A stretch of 64,000 nt of DNA from Typha latifolia (taxonomy: Eukaryota; Streptophyta; Magnoliopsida; Poales; Typhaceae), in assembly GCA_019914945.1 (NCBI GenBank), contig CM034099.1, forward strand, positions 9,685,001 through 9,749,000. The letters run 5' to 3'. Numbering within the stretch: position 1 is the first letter of the stretch; the number at the start of each line of letters is the position of its first letter. Position numbers and translations under genes: made by a program. A model generated the notes under the pieces. It did no database searches and had not been told where the DNA came from. It saw nothing but the letters and a program-made list of their open reading frames with translations. Positions 1 through 11,300 of the stretch are shown here, piece after piece.

Positions 1-1467
1 GATACTGAATCCTGAACTGTGAGCCTCTGACATAATTTCATTCTTTAACTCCTCACTAGCTGGGACGCAGACTTGATTCTGGTACTTGACTAGTCCTTCA
101 TCTGATCTCGAATAGCCAGGAGTTTCTCCTTTTTCTAATCCTTCCAAGATCTTCTTAAGGTTGGAATCCTCTAATTGAGCAGCCTGGATGCGATCTAAAA
201 GTGTAGGTTTGACCACTAGCTGGCTACAAATAGCTACTCTCTCTGGATTTGATGTTACTTCAATCATCAGACGTCTGAATTCTTCAATAATACACTGCTG
301 ACAAGTAAGTGCTGATAAGTGACTCTCTGATGATTTCCTGCTCAAAGCATCAGCTACCATATTTGCCTTCCCAGGATGGTAATTAATACTAACATCATAA
401 TCCTTGATTAATTCTAGCCACCTGCGCTGCCTCAAATTAAGTTCTTTCTGAGTGAAAATATACTTGAGGCTCTTGTGATTAGTGAAAATTTCACAAGATT
501 TTCCATAAAGATAGTGACGCCAAATCTTTAGTGCAAAAACCACTGCAGCCAACTCAAGATCATGATTAGGATAGTTCTTCTCATGAATTTTAAGTTGTCT
601 AGATGCATAAGCTATCACATTTCCATGCTGCATCAAAACACAACCGAGACCCTGTCGGGATGCATCACTGTAAATTACAAAGTTACCGCCCTCTGTCGGA
701 AGCGAAAGGATAGGAGCTGAAATCAATCTCTGCTTGAGCACTTGGAAGCTATTTTCACAATTATCTAACCACTCAAATTTCACCCCCTTTTTGGTGAGGT
801 GAGTAAGTGGCAAGGCAATCCGTGAAAATCTCTCCACAAACCTCCTATAGTAGCCTGCCAATCCAAGAAAACTGCGTACTTCAGATACTGAAGTAGGCCT
901 CGACCATTTGCTAACAGCCTCGATCTTCTTTTGATCCACCTTGATTCCATCCTTGCTGATTATATGTCCTAAGAACGCCACCTCATCCAACCAAAACTCA
1001 CACTTCTAAAATTTGGCAAAAAGTTTTTCCTCATGAAGAGTTTGAAGTATGTTCTCAGATGTTCCTCATGCTTTTCTTTGCTCTTGGAATAGATCAATAT
1101 ATCATCAATGAATATCACAACAAACTGGTCCAAGAAGGTTTTGAAGATCCGATTCATTAAGTCCATAAAAGCTGCAGGTGCATTTGTAAGACCAAAAGGT
1201 ATCACTAAGAACTCATAATGGCCATAGCGAGTCCTAAATGCTGTCTTTGCAATATCTTCATTCTTTATCTTCAATTGGTGATAACCAGACCTCAAATCGA
1301 TTTTTGAGAATACCTGAGAGCCTTGTAATTGATCAAAAAGATCATCAATCCAAGGTAGTGGATACCTGTTCTTCACAGTGATTTTATTTAACTCCCGATA
1401 ATCAATGCAAAGATGCATCAATCCATCTTTCTTCTTTACAAACAAAACTGGTGCTCCCCAAGGTGAT
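1..1467 (-). pseudogene. gypsy pol: reverse transcriptase, RNase H and integrase N-terminus (broken)
   Basis: The RT core at 969-1445 shows the YRELN region, the [10 protein letters not shown] motif and the catalytic FIDD box in [13 protein letters not shown] one-base frameshift near 1047 and a TAG near 1010 break the frame just before the RT thumb. RNase H follows at about 450-720, with a YSDAS-type start and the TNHKSL segment. The zinc-binding region of integrase begins at about 1-130. The polyprotein would be cut by its own protease and copy RNA into DNA in virus-like particles. This copy cannot be translated as one protein. Confidence 0.9.
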
Positions 1468-2436
1468 TCAACTCGGACGAATAAAACCCAAATTCAGCAA
1501 CTCTTGAAGTTGGGTCTGCAACTCTCTAAGTTCTACTGGTGCCATCCTGTAGGGTGCCTTTGATATTGGTTCAGTGCCAAGGTGCAAATCTATGGTGAAG
1601 TCTATCTCTCTATCAGGTGGAAGACCAGGTAGATCTTCAGGAAAAACATCTGGAAATTCATTTACCACTTGAAGTTCATGAATCTCCTGTTCTGCACGCT
1701 CCACGCCCACTACCGATGCTAAAAAGCCTGGGCATCCTTTCTTTATTAATCGATTTGCTTGAAGTGCTGAGATAATACTAGTCGTAGGAATCTTTCGCTC
1801 ACCCTGGAAGAAAAATTCTTGCTTCTCTGGGATAGAAAATGTAAGCTTTTTCATTCTACAATCCACTATAGCATGATGTGCAGATAGCCAATCCATACCC
1901 TATATAACATCAAAATCATGCATGTGTAGACAAATAAGATCTACTTGAAATTTCTGACTGTCTATCTCTACTAAACAAGATCTGTAGATAAGATTTAAAA
2001 GTATGGTCCTCCCTATGGGTGTAGTTACTGCTAAATATGATTCCATAAACTCAGGTGCAATAGGTAATAAGGAGAGAAAATCAGGTGAACCAAAAGAATG
2101 AGAGGCTCCAGAGTCAAAAAGGACTTTAGCTAGTATGGAAGAAATAGATAAGGTACCTTGCACCACGGATGGTGAGTGCTCAGCCTCTTCCTGGGTCAAG
2201 GTAAAAATTCTTCCTTTATTCTCTGGCCTCGCTCCTGGATTTCCGCTACTTACTGGAGGCCTATTGTTCGCTGTGCCAGACTGGGACAGTCGATGCTGTT
2301 GATCCTGCTGAGAAGTCGGACGCCATCCCCCACGTGGTGCTCTGCAATCTCTTTCTAAGTGGCCGGGTCTCCCACAGTTGTAGCAGCTTCGTGGTACCCC
2401 ATTGCACCTTAACACTAGACGAATTTGAGCGTCCAC
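1468..2436 (-). pseudogene. gypsy zinc knuckle, aspartic protease and RT N-terminal region (broken)
   Basis: A CCHC knuckle (CYNCGRPGHLERDC) lies near 2344-2385, and the protease active site DSGASHSF follows near 2100. A single TAG at about 1897-1899 separates this part from the next segment, which begins MDWLSAHHAIVDC, the conserved flank after the protease. That segment runs to the RT entry motif GFIRPS near 1470. A one-base insertion at about 1468 then throws the frame away from the RT core. These are ordinary decay lesions of an old insertion. Confidence 0.88.
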
Positions 2437-2512
2437 ACCTCATGCAATTTTTAGGCTGACTCTGTTTGGGACCTCCCCCATAAGGGTTTGGTCCACTCCC
2501 GGCCCTCAAGGG

Positions 2513-3357
2513 CTATCCAGACAACTGACCACCTCGTCTGTTTTGCTTCTGGTACCTCCTCGGCTTCTTCTGTGGATGCTGCTGTTCTCGTTCTTGGCGA
2601 AGCTCCCCAATGTTTCTCTCGGCGAGGAGTGCCTTAGACACCATTTCTGGAAGCGTCTGACACTGGAATAGTGATATTCTATCTCTGATGGCTGGCCGCA
2701 ACTTACCCTCAAAGAAGCTAACTTTCTCTTCCTCGCTCGCCGCTATATGTGGAACAAATCGTAACAGCTCGGTGAACCTCGCCTCAAAATCCACCACTGA
2801 CATGCCTCCCTATCTCAGCTCAAAGAACTCATCATGCTTCCCCAAGTCAGCTCCTTCTCTCGTCCAACGTACTGGCGCTCAATCATCTGCCACCAATGCT
2901 CTGCCCGATCCTCAAACATATAGGTCGTCAAAGCAACCTTTTGATCCTCTGAACAATCCAATACTCGTAATATCTTCTCGATTCGCAGCAGCCATGCCTC
3001 TGCTTCAATCGGATCAGTGGTCCCTCTAAAGGTAGGTGGAGATGCCTTTAAAAACTTTTCAAACACTGTACCCCTATCTAGACTAAGGGGCCTTGACTCT
3101 GATGTAGCCGGAGTCTGCGATGGCTGTCCTCCAACGGCCTGAAGAAGGGTCTGAAGCACTGACACCACTGTATGAGTAGCAGGAACTGGGGTAGGAGTGG
3201 GGATCTGGGCAGGTGTAGGAGCAGTTTCCGATCCCGAACCAGGAATAGCAGTAGGTGCAAGAGCTGGCGCTTGAGCAGGTGCCGGCTCTTGCTCCCTGCT
3301 CTTGTCAGGAGATAAATTATGAGCCACAACTCCTTGTCGACGACGATGCGTATACAT
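2513..3357 (-). pseudogene. gypsy gag (capsid) in two frames
   Basis: The likely start is the ATG at 3357, followed by a Pro/Ala-rich stretch of about 60 residues. The retrotransposon gag domain comes next, with WLLRIEKILRV and the EHWWQM segment. Near 2858 a frameshift moves the reading to a second frame, which also carries a TAG just before the segment starting MSVVDFEARFTELL. The end is basic (KKPRRYQKQNRRGG) and leads to the zinc knuckle. Gag would form the particle shell; this copy is interrupted. Confidence 0.87.
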
Positions 3358-3490
3358 ATTGCCCCTTCAAGATTTATAAATAAGATAAGAATAATTTTAC
3401 TGAATATAATAAATATTTCATAACGAACCTGAGCTGATGCCACCGGACCTCCACACACAATTCTAAGGGTGATTTAGGATGACACAATTT

Positions 3491-3506
3491 TTATGCTCTA
3501 ATACCA
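3491..3506 (-). promoter_or_regulatory. primer binding site, tRNA-Met type
   Basis: On the minus strand this reads TGGTATTAGAGCATAA, one base off the common plant PBS TGGTATCAGAGC. It lies 4 bases from the end of the LTR at 3511, as expected for minus-strand DNA priming. Confidence 0.85.
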
Positions 3507-5198
3507 ACATTGTCATGACCCAAAATAGGAATCATGACCGGCCATGCATTTTAATATGCTTGAGATGCACGAAGCCTTATTAATACTAAAAAAAAATATA
3601 TAATAATTTAAATGAGAATGTGCTTTATTAAATTTTATATCTAATTTCAATAAAAATATAAAACAATGTTAAAGTTTTTGAGTCTCTAAACTAAATAAAT
3701 AAAATGTCTAATCTAAAGCATAAAATCAAAAGAGCAAAAAAGTAAATAGGTGAATCCTAAGTGGAGGTGAAGTCCGGGTACATCTCGCTGAGTCGCCCCA
3801 CTGACTATTACCTGAAATAAATACAAAAACAATAGAACCCATGAGCCAACAACTATAGCTCAGTGAGTGAAATCCACTCACTAAACAAATAAATTTTTAA
3901 TTCATATTAATGCTGAATAAATTAAACTAAAAGCAACAATATTTATCACAATATGCAATAGGCATGCTCTCTAAATAATAACAATGATAACAATAGAGAG
4001 AGATATTACAATTTGTAATCTTGCACGTATTCAACATATTAACATCTTTTGATATTTATACTGTCATATGTCTTAATGAGTCTAAACCCTGTGGATCCAC
4101 ATCAACTAGAAGTCACGTTGAGATGACGCTCGGGACTTTTCTTCATAGCTGATCCAGTTAGGGTCATCAGAGGGTATCATCCTGTGATTAACACACTCTG
4201 TCTTTTCCTCTAACCGTTGAGAGAAGTTAGAGTCACCTAGGAATTTTTTTCATTCATCCTAGGACTATTCTCTAACCCTGCCAGAGTCACCTAAGAAAGT
4301 CACCGCAGTGATCTAATTTAGGACTTTCCCCTAGACTTCCAAATAGACTTGAGTCACCACGAAAAATCACAAACGATTTATACCGGGACTGTTCTCGAAG
4401 TCGTATCAATACTAATCTCATTTTTCTTTTCACAAATTTTAATATTTGCACGAAGTATGGTGATGCACTGAATATAATAAGTAAATGCACACAGAAAATA
4501 CAACAATTAAATTTTCGCACGTACGGATGAAATAAATAGATTTGCACACAGAATTTGCAGCAATTTAATTTTTACACATAAGGGTGAAATAAATAATTTG
4601 CACACAGAAAATTTACATGGTTTGACAAAAATACGAAATACAATAAAATAAATATGTGAGTGAACCCACTCACCTGAGTCTAGGTAAGACAACCGAAATC
4701 TCAAATATCTAGCTCACGTACTAGAAATCACCACCTTAAATAATAAATAATATTCAAAATTTTAATTTGAATAATATCAATATTTCTAAAATTTAGAAAA
4801 CTAAAAGAAAAACTAAAATGGGTTTAACCCACCCATTGGATTGGGCTGGGCTATTGCTGGCCCGGCCCATTCCAAAAAAATAAGGCTAATCGGGTTGGGC
4901 CAAAGCCCAACCAAAATAAACTAATCGGGTTGGGCCAAGGCCCAACCAAGAAAATGGATTGGGCTGCGATTTAGCCCGCAGCCCATCCAATTTAATTGGT
5001 TTGGGTCGGGTCTGTGGATCCGAAATCCAAACCCAAACCCGAACCCAGTCCGAATTTAAAAGAAAAGGGGGTTGGCTCGGGTTAAACCCGAGCCCAACCC
5101 ATCCCTTCTCTTTTCTCGCGTCCGACACGAGGAAGGGAGAAAGCTAGAGAGAGTGGTCGCCGGTGACTCCGCTGGCGGCGGGTCACGACCGGCTCCCT

Positions 5199-5222
5199 CC
5201 CTCTCTCTCTCTCTCTCTCTCT
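5199..5222. repeat. (CT)n microsatellite in LTR
   Basis: About 11 CT dinucleotides in a row inside the gypsy LTR. Confidence 0.9.
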
Positions 5223-6388
5223 GGAGGAGAACCCACTCACCGACGGCCGACGCCAAGGCCGACGTCGATTGGAGCCACGAGGGCTCCCTAGAAGATATCG
5301 CCAACACTGGGCTTGGAGCGCGAAGCTTCCGGTGACGATGCCGTTGCGACCTGAAGCCGCCGACCGGCCTGATTTGCCGAAGAAGCCGAGAACCCCAATT
5401 TTAGGTATTTTTGATTTACCCCTTTAAATTTAAATTAAACTAGAGGGATGAGAGAGGGCTCACTGGGGAGGAATGTGGTGGTCCCAATTTCCTCCGGCGA
5501 TGCTCCGGCGATCCGATCCCATAGCGACGACTCCGACGGTGAGAAAAGAAAGAAAACGGTGGAAGGGAAGAAGGCTGTGGGGAGGGGGTTGAGGAGAGAG
5601 AGAGGATTAAGGTTTAATTTATAGATTAGAAGAGGATTAAATCTAATCCGATTTAGATTAGATGAAATCCCCCCTTATCTGTACCTCGTCGCGTGCTGGA
5701 GAGGGAGAGGGGAGGTGCTGCACGTGCAGAGCACGTGCACCCTCACCCTCCTCTCTCAACCCCTAAAATTTTTTTTTAGTTCTGGTTCTGACATAGGCCA
5801 CACCCGGCCTGACCTAAAACGCAGGCTCCGGCCTGGGCTGCACCCGGCTCAGTTTGGAACACGGGCCCACAAGCTGGGTCACACCAAGCCCAGCCCGACA
5901 CGTGGGCCCTAGGCTGGGCTGCACCCAGCCCGGCCCGACCTGGTGCTCGGGCTGGGCCGCACGTAGCCCTCGATTGAAAGGAGGGAGGAAGGCAGGTTGC
6001 CGGCTTACCCAGCCACCAGTAACCCGGCGGAATGCACCAACACGCTCCCCTCAGTTAGAAGCCGAGCCACCAGAGGCGGCCGACGGCGTGCACCCGCCTC
6101 GCGAAGAGGAGGAGCGCCGAAGGGAGCCACCGAAGGCATCCTCACGAAGAGGAGGAGCTCACCGGATCGGTGCGGCAAGGCACGAAGCCGCCAGCCAGCC
6201 GGATCACAGCGAGACCGAGAGAGAAAGTTTCGAAGAAGAAAAATCCAAAAATAAATAATTAATTAATTATAGATCTATATTACTAGGAGGGTGAGGCAGC
6301 TTCGATGCTTCAATCCACGGAGTCAGCAATTCCGGTAGCACTCCGGCGCGGCCGGAAGGGAAAAGAGGGAGAGTGAGCTGGCGGGGAG

Positions 6389-6455
6389 AAGGAAGAAAGA
6401 AAGAAAGAAAGAAGTAAAGAAGGAAGGAGAAGAAGAAAGAGAGAGGGAAGGAAAA
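6389..6455. repeat. purine-rich GAAA/GGAA tract near LTR end
   Basis: Repeated GAAA and GAAG words on the plus strand. On the minus strand this is the pyrimidine-rich leader just after the LTR start. The same feature follows the related LTR start at 53543. Confidence 0.75.
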
Positions 6456-6540
6456 AGGAAAGGGGTGTACGTGCAGCGCCCTTAAGTCAGCGAACGTGCC
6501 GAGCAGGTGCCCACCCAAATTTTTTTTTCTGGTTGTTACA

Positions 6541-7380
6541 CCTTAGTTTTTGGCTGAGGTCTCCAAATCTAACCTTTAGTAGGGCTAGAAAGGCCACATG
6601 GATTCTAGCAATCTGTCCACAATCAAAACAGTACAAATAGGACTTAGAGCCTCGAGGTTCCACTCTCATAGAAGCAGAGACAATGTATTGTCAGTGATCC
6701 TACAGTTTTCAAAAATACGAGAGGACATTATGAGGAGGACATAATCCAGCTAAGGGAAGTGAAGCATGTTAGTCTTATCTCCAGAATCCATATTATAACT
6801 CATGCCCATCTTAAGATTAAGGCCCGCTTTGCATATGGCCTGCCAGGCCCATGACGAATTGGGCATAGTCTTGGAGGCCCAAGGGTCTAGGACTCTATAT
6901 TTAGTGCGCATAATGTTTACCCAGGCCAAATCACTATTATTTAAGAACTTAAACACTTTTTTTTGTCCATAAGAGCATATTTGGCTAATTGGAGGTTGTG
7001 GGATGCCAATGCCCTTCTCATTCTTTCAATCCAAAATGGTATCTAATTGACAAGATGAAGCCAAAATTAAGTGGCATTCATCTCCCATAAGAAGTCAATT
7101 TTGGTGATTTTGGCAAGAATCAAGTCTAGCACCCAAGACAAGCTGACTGAAGTAGAAATTGCATTCATGGTGGCATGGGTAAAGATCAAACACCTCGCCA
7201 TGGTTAGATTATTACGCTTTCACCTAGCCAGCTTGAGGGATACTCTATTAATAAGATCTTTGTGACTATCAATCTTAGTGTTGTGGAAAATTTTGGTTCC
7301 TAGATAAATGAACGGGAAATCACCACACTTAAGCTCAAGGATAAACTGAATGATCACATGTTATTTCATATTAGCTTTGA
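6541..7380 (-). pseudogene. LINE (non-LTR) reverse transcriptase 3' fragment
   Basis: Minus-strand translation gives pieces typical of the end of plant L1-type RT and its C-terminal zinc-binding region. There is a YLGTKI segment near 7290, an LARWKRN-like segment with KVRL/MNAI features near 7080-7200, a KGIGIPQ segment near 7010, and FLNNSDLAWVNIMRTKYR near 6900-6950. Stops and frame changes separate them. No 5' part, poly(A) tail or target duplication was identified. The gypsy LTR may have inserted beside or into it. Confidence 0.7.
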
Positions 7381-8386
7381 CTAATATATAGTGACAGGGT
7401 TCAGTAAAATTTACATAATCTCAGTATATTGTAAATGTACTTTGACTTTCTTCATTATATTCTCTAAGTAGAATTCACTCGTTTACTTTCCATATGCCTT
7501 CCTAATGCAATTTTATCTTCATTATAATTTTTGCCATCAAAATGTATTTGTGGTAAATTACACATATCATACTAAATATTAATAGAGCTAATAAATATGA
7601 TAACAAGAATTTAATAAAGTATAGTAAATAATAAGCTCAATAACTTGCAAAGGTAAATAATTGGGTAATATACTTAACAACTTTGTTTGTATCATTTCTA
7701 CAAACATATGACATGCACAATCCTGTTATAATGGGTAAATATATGAGTAAACATATGGCATATCTGTTAAAGATTTATGGAAAGTGATTATGCAAGACTC
7801 GAACAAAGATATTGCTACTCAAGGTTAGAATATATTGTTATTAATTCATAGAACATAAACTTACTTGTTGTCTCCCCCCAGTGAGTTGCTGCTACAAATC
7901 CTACATTTTTATCTTTCTCTTCAAGAACGCTTAGATAGATTATAAGAGAGATTATGGCAAAAAAGATTTTTGGAGGAAAAAGACGGCGTTTTTTGGAAGA
8001 GATTAAGAAAAGATGAGGTTTTACTTTAATAAATAGGTCTTGTTTACTAACCAGTATAGATATAAATATCCAAGGGTATAAAGTAAGTTAGTCTCCGTGA
8101 CGATAAGTAACAACAAAGGGTTTAGTAGATAATAAATATGAAAAACAGTGTTCCATTTAGACAAGCAGAAAAAGTAGGAGTCGAAACGGAAATAAAACAA
8201 AAGAAAGGGAGCGAAATAAAATTTTCCCTATTAACTGATATAAACCTAAGTTTATGTATTTCCTAAAGAATTCAAATGCCAGCCGATCTATGCTGCCAAG
8301 TATCGGGATGGAAATTCCTACAGCATGGTTGAAGAGAATATGCTCGTAGTAGAATTCATCTGAAGTGAGCACGGTACTATCATACT
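7381..8386. other. AT-rich intergenic DNA upstream of the oxygenase gene
   Basis: No open frame of note. The sequence is AT-rich, and a TATAAATA-like word lies near 8049. The first 200-300 bases before 8387 should contain the promoter and 5' UTR of the downstream gene. No element can be assigned firmly. Confidence 0.5.
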
Positions 8387-11300
8387 ATGCTGGTTCTCTC
8401 TCTCGCGCAATTCCCGTGCTTCTCTTCTCTCTCCTCCATGGGAATCGGAGAAACCCTTGCTACGGTCTCTTCCTCCCGAATCCTCGTTCCCAACCTTAGA
8501 ACTCACTCTCCTACTTCCTCGATCCGATCCCTCGTCACTCGAATCTCCTGTACCCATCCTTTCTCGCCGAAGATTGACGCCGGGAGGAAGATGGTGGACG
8601 CGTTCGACCCAACGATTCCCTTAGACGAAGCACTAACACCGCCCAGCTCCTGGTACACAGAACCCTCCTTCCTTTCCCTCGAATTCGACCGCGTCTTCTT
8701 TCGGGGATGGCAGGCCGTGGGTATTGCTCATTTCGATACTCTCTGTTTTGCGAAATTACTTACTATTTTTTTCCTTGACTCCGCATACAAATGTTTTAAT
8801 CGTTCTTATCGAACCTACTTTTGTTCCATCATAGTTCACATGAAAAGATGTGTTTTTTTTAAGTTTTTTGTTCTATCATAGTTCCAATGATCAGAAGAGC
8901 TTCCCACTGGCCGGCATCGAAGCATTTAGTCTTTCCTTTTGTATTTTAGTTGAGAGTATTGTGGTAGGGGTAACAATATGGCAAGGCAGAATATTTGGAG
9001 ATTTCTCTAACACTCTTGGGCAATCAATCAAACATTGCAACCATCGAGTAGAGTAAAAGGGTTCACTCGGTTGACCTTATTGATGATCATGACAACTTCT
9101 TTTCTTTCCATATATTATTTCATACTAATTTGCAGCATCTGTGTTTGAGAACTTATGGGGCTTAAACTTATGTTTCAGGTTACACAGAACAGATCAGCAA
9201 CCCACACGATTTCTTCACTGGAAGGTAGGTTTCTTTATATGGTTTCTGTTATAGTTTGTTGTTCTACCTGTTTTGGCTTGACATTTTTCCTCTTTAAGCA
9301 CAACGGTGACAGCATACCGGTTTTTTTGTGCAAAACTTTATATAATTATTCTTCAGTTAGTCCTTTGCAATTTAGATGTTTATTTACCAGAAAACAAAAC
9401 ATATTATTCTAAACTCTCTAGCAATGGTTACAAGATGAAAATAAATTTATTGATCATCTGAAACAATAGGAAAAAAAACACTGTTGTATACGATTCTTGG
9501 GAAAACTGCATATAAAACATTGCATTGAGGGTATTTTGTGGTTCTTACACCCTGATTTTTTGTTATGTTCAATTCGACCCTTACCTTTTCCTTAAAGCTT
9601 ATAGAAAATGCCTTATTTTAAGTTCTTAACACCATTTAACTAAAAGAAATAGGAAAGGAATATTTCATCCTTGATAAGTTTGATTTTTCTAGTACCTGTG
9701 ACCCTTCCTTCCCTAAAAGAGATGACGGAGCGGCAGAAAGATGCACACCTGGCCATGGGAACTTGATCTAAAGACCACATGAACCACATTGATATTATCT
9801 CTTGCACCTCTATCTCAGCTTTGTTGTACACAGGCTCATTGTGATCATTGTCATTTGCTGTGTGCTAAATCTCCAGTTCTTTCATCACCTAGCTCAAGAG
9901 AGTTAAGTATGTGAGTTAAGTTTTTCTTTCTTCCTCTCCTAAGATGTGTTTTCAATTGATGATGGATAGAAATTTGGATTTTCATTTTTGAGTATGAAAT
10001 CAAGAAGAAATGGTACTTTAGTCGTCGAATTTCAATGGAAGATTAAACATGGAAAGTAGGAAAAAAGACAAAAAGTGATATGATTTTCTATAAGGATATT
10101 AGTGAGTTAAAATGTCTAGCTAACTTAATCATTATACTCCGTTAGAAAAATCAAAGAAAAATTACATTTCACACCATATGTTTTTACAAATTTACAGTCC
10201 TTAACTTCTTATCTTTTCAGTATTTACATTTTTAGCCCTATCTTTTAGACTTATTCATCAAAAGACAATCTAAATTAACAAATTTGATGGAAGGGTATCA
10301 ATGAGATAATACTTTAATCAAACTTGTTTTTCCAAAAATATCATCCATCTTTTAAGAGGGACTCTTATTTAAAGGTATAGGGCAAGGTATTTTTAAGAAA
10401 ATCTAGTGGAATATTCTTCCATTGGTACTTCTCCAATAACCGTGGTGAACTTTGGGTGCTTTTTGTGAGTAAAGCCCAAAACATGGAGTTCGAAATGCAA
10501 ATAGCCAAATAATAAAAAGATGGGAGTATGAGCCATAAATTCAGAAAAATTATAATATGTTAAATGTAAATATTTTTTTTTGGAAAGAGAACTAATGGAA
10601 AGGTGTTGAAAGAAAAATAGTGGCAAGGAGGGTGTGGTTAATCTAAGTGTTATTTGCAAATTTCCCAAGATTCTCTCGACTATGTACCTAATAGCTTCGA
10701 CCTCTTTCTTCTTAGTAAGAACTTCTATGAAGCTGGATGTAGGGGGTGCTCAAATAGCCCATTGGCCTAGAAGTCTATTAGACTGGCTCAAGTCCAGGAG
10801 CTCTAAAGCCCAACCTAGCCAGAGCCTATAGATAATGGCCTATTGATTGAGGCCTACCCCATCCACCAACGATTTGCCCGATCATGTCTATTAGATTGGA
10901 ATTCCTTAAATCTAGTATCTATTTCTTAAATTCCTTAAATAAAGAAAGTAAGCAACCATCATAAAATTAAAATTTTAATTGTTGACTTGTTGAGATTGGA
11001 AAGTGTGGGTCAACTTGTTTTACTAAAAAAATTATATAAGGGATCGATTATGCATTGGTGAACTCGGCTATTCTATGCTTTGGTGAACTCGGCTGAGTAT
11101 TTTTTTTTGTTCTCATTTTTGTTCTCTTTTTCACCTACTTTTTAACTCTTCTTTTTGTATGGTTGGAAAACAATAATGAAAAGAAAGATCTATTTTCATT
11201 GTTGTTCTGTAGTAGTAATTTATAAGCATAAAAAATTACTAAATTCAAGTCGGAATTATCATAGTTTCGAGTGAGTTTTTTTTAGTTTTTAGGTTTCGTA

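Larger units (their letters stand above)
1..6540 (-). mobile_element. Ty3/gypsy LTR retrotransposon, 5' two-thirds, cut by window edge
   Basis: Read on the minus strand, the order is a 3.0 kb LTR, tRNA-Met-type primer binding site, gag, zinc knuckle, aspartic protease, reverse transcriptase, RNase H and the first part of integrase. The integrase core and 3' LTR lie beyond position 1. The order PR-RT-RH-INT identifies Ty3/gypsy (Metaviridae). At least three frameshifts and several in-frame stops show the copy is dead. The LTR resembles the fragment at 53543-55103, so this family is present at least twice in the window. Confidence 0.93.
3511..6540 (-). repeat. long 5' LTR of the gypsy element (about 3.03 kb)
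   Basis: On the minus strand it starts TGTAACAACC at 6540 and ends GGGTCATGACA at 3511, with TG...CA ends. Inside are a pyrimidine-rich leader, GC-rich blocks (5100-5350, 5800-6250) with repeated GGGCTGGGC/CAGCCC words at 4840-5100 and 5800-5970, and AT-rich parts. Open frames here are short, repetitive and unlike known proteins, so I call no genes. The 3' partner is outside the window, so LTR divergence cannot be judged. Confidence 0.85.

Noticed and set aside
5072..6258. Several open frames of 60-134 codons in GC-rich DNA
   Set aside because: They lie inside the 5' LTR, follow GGGCTGGGC repeats and GC bias, and resemble no protein family.
8721..8881. Continuation of the first oxygenase frame past 8720
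   Set aside because: It reads through the exon 1 donor into intron 1. Joining 8720 to 9179 restores the conserved family sequence.
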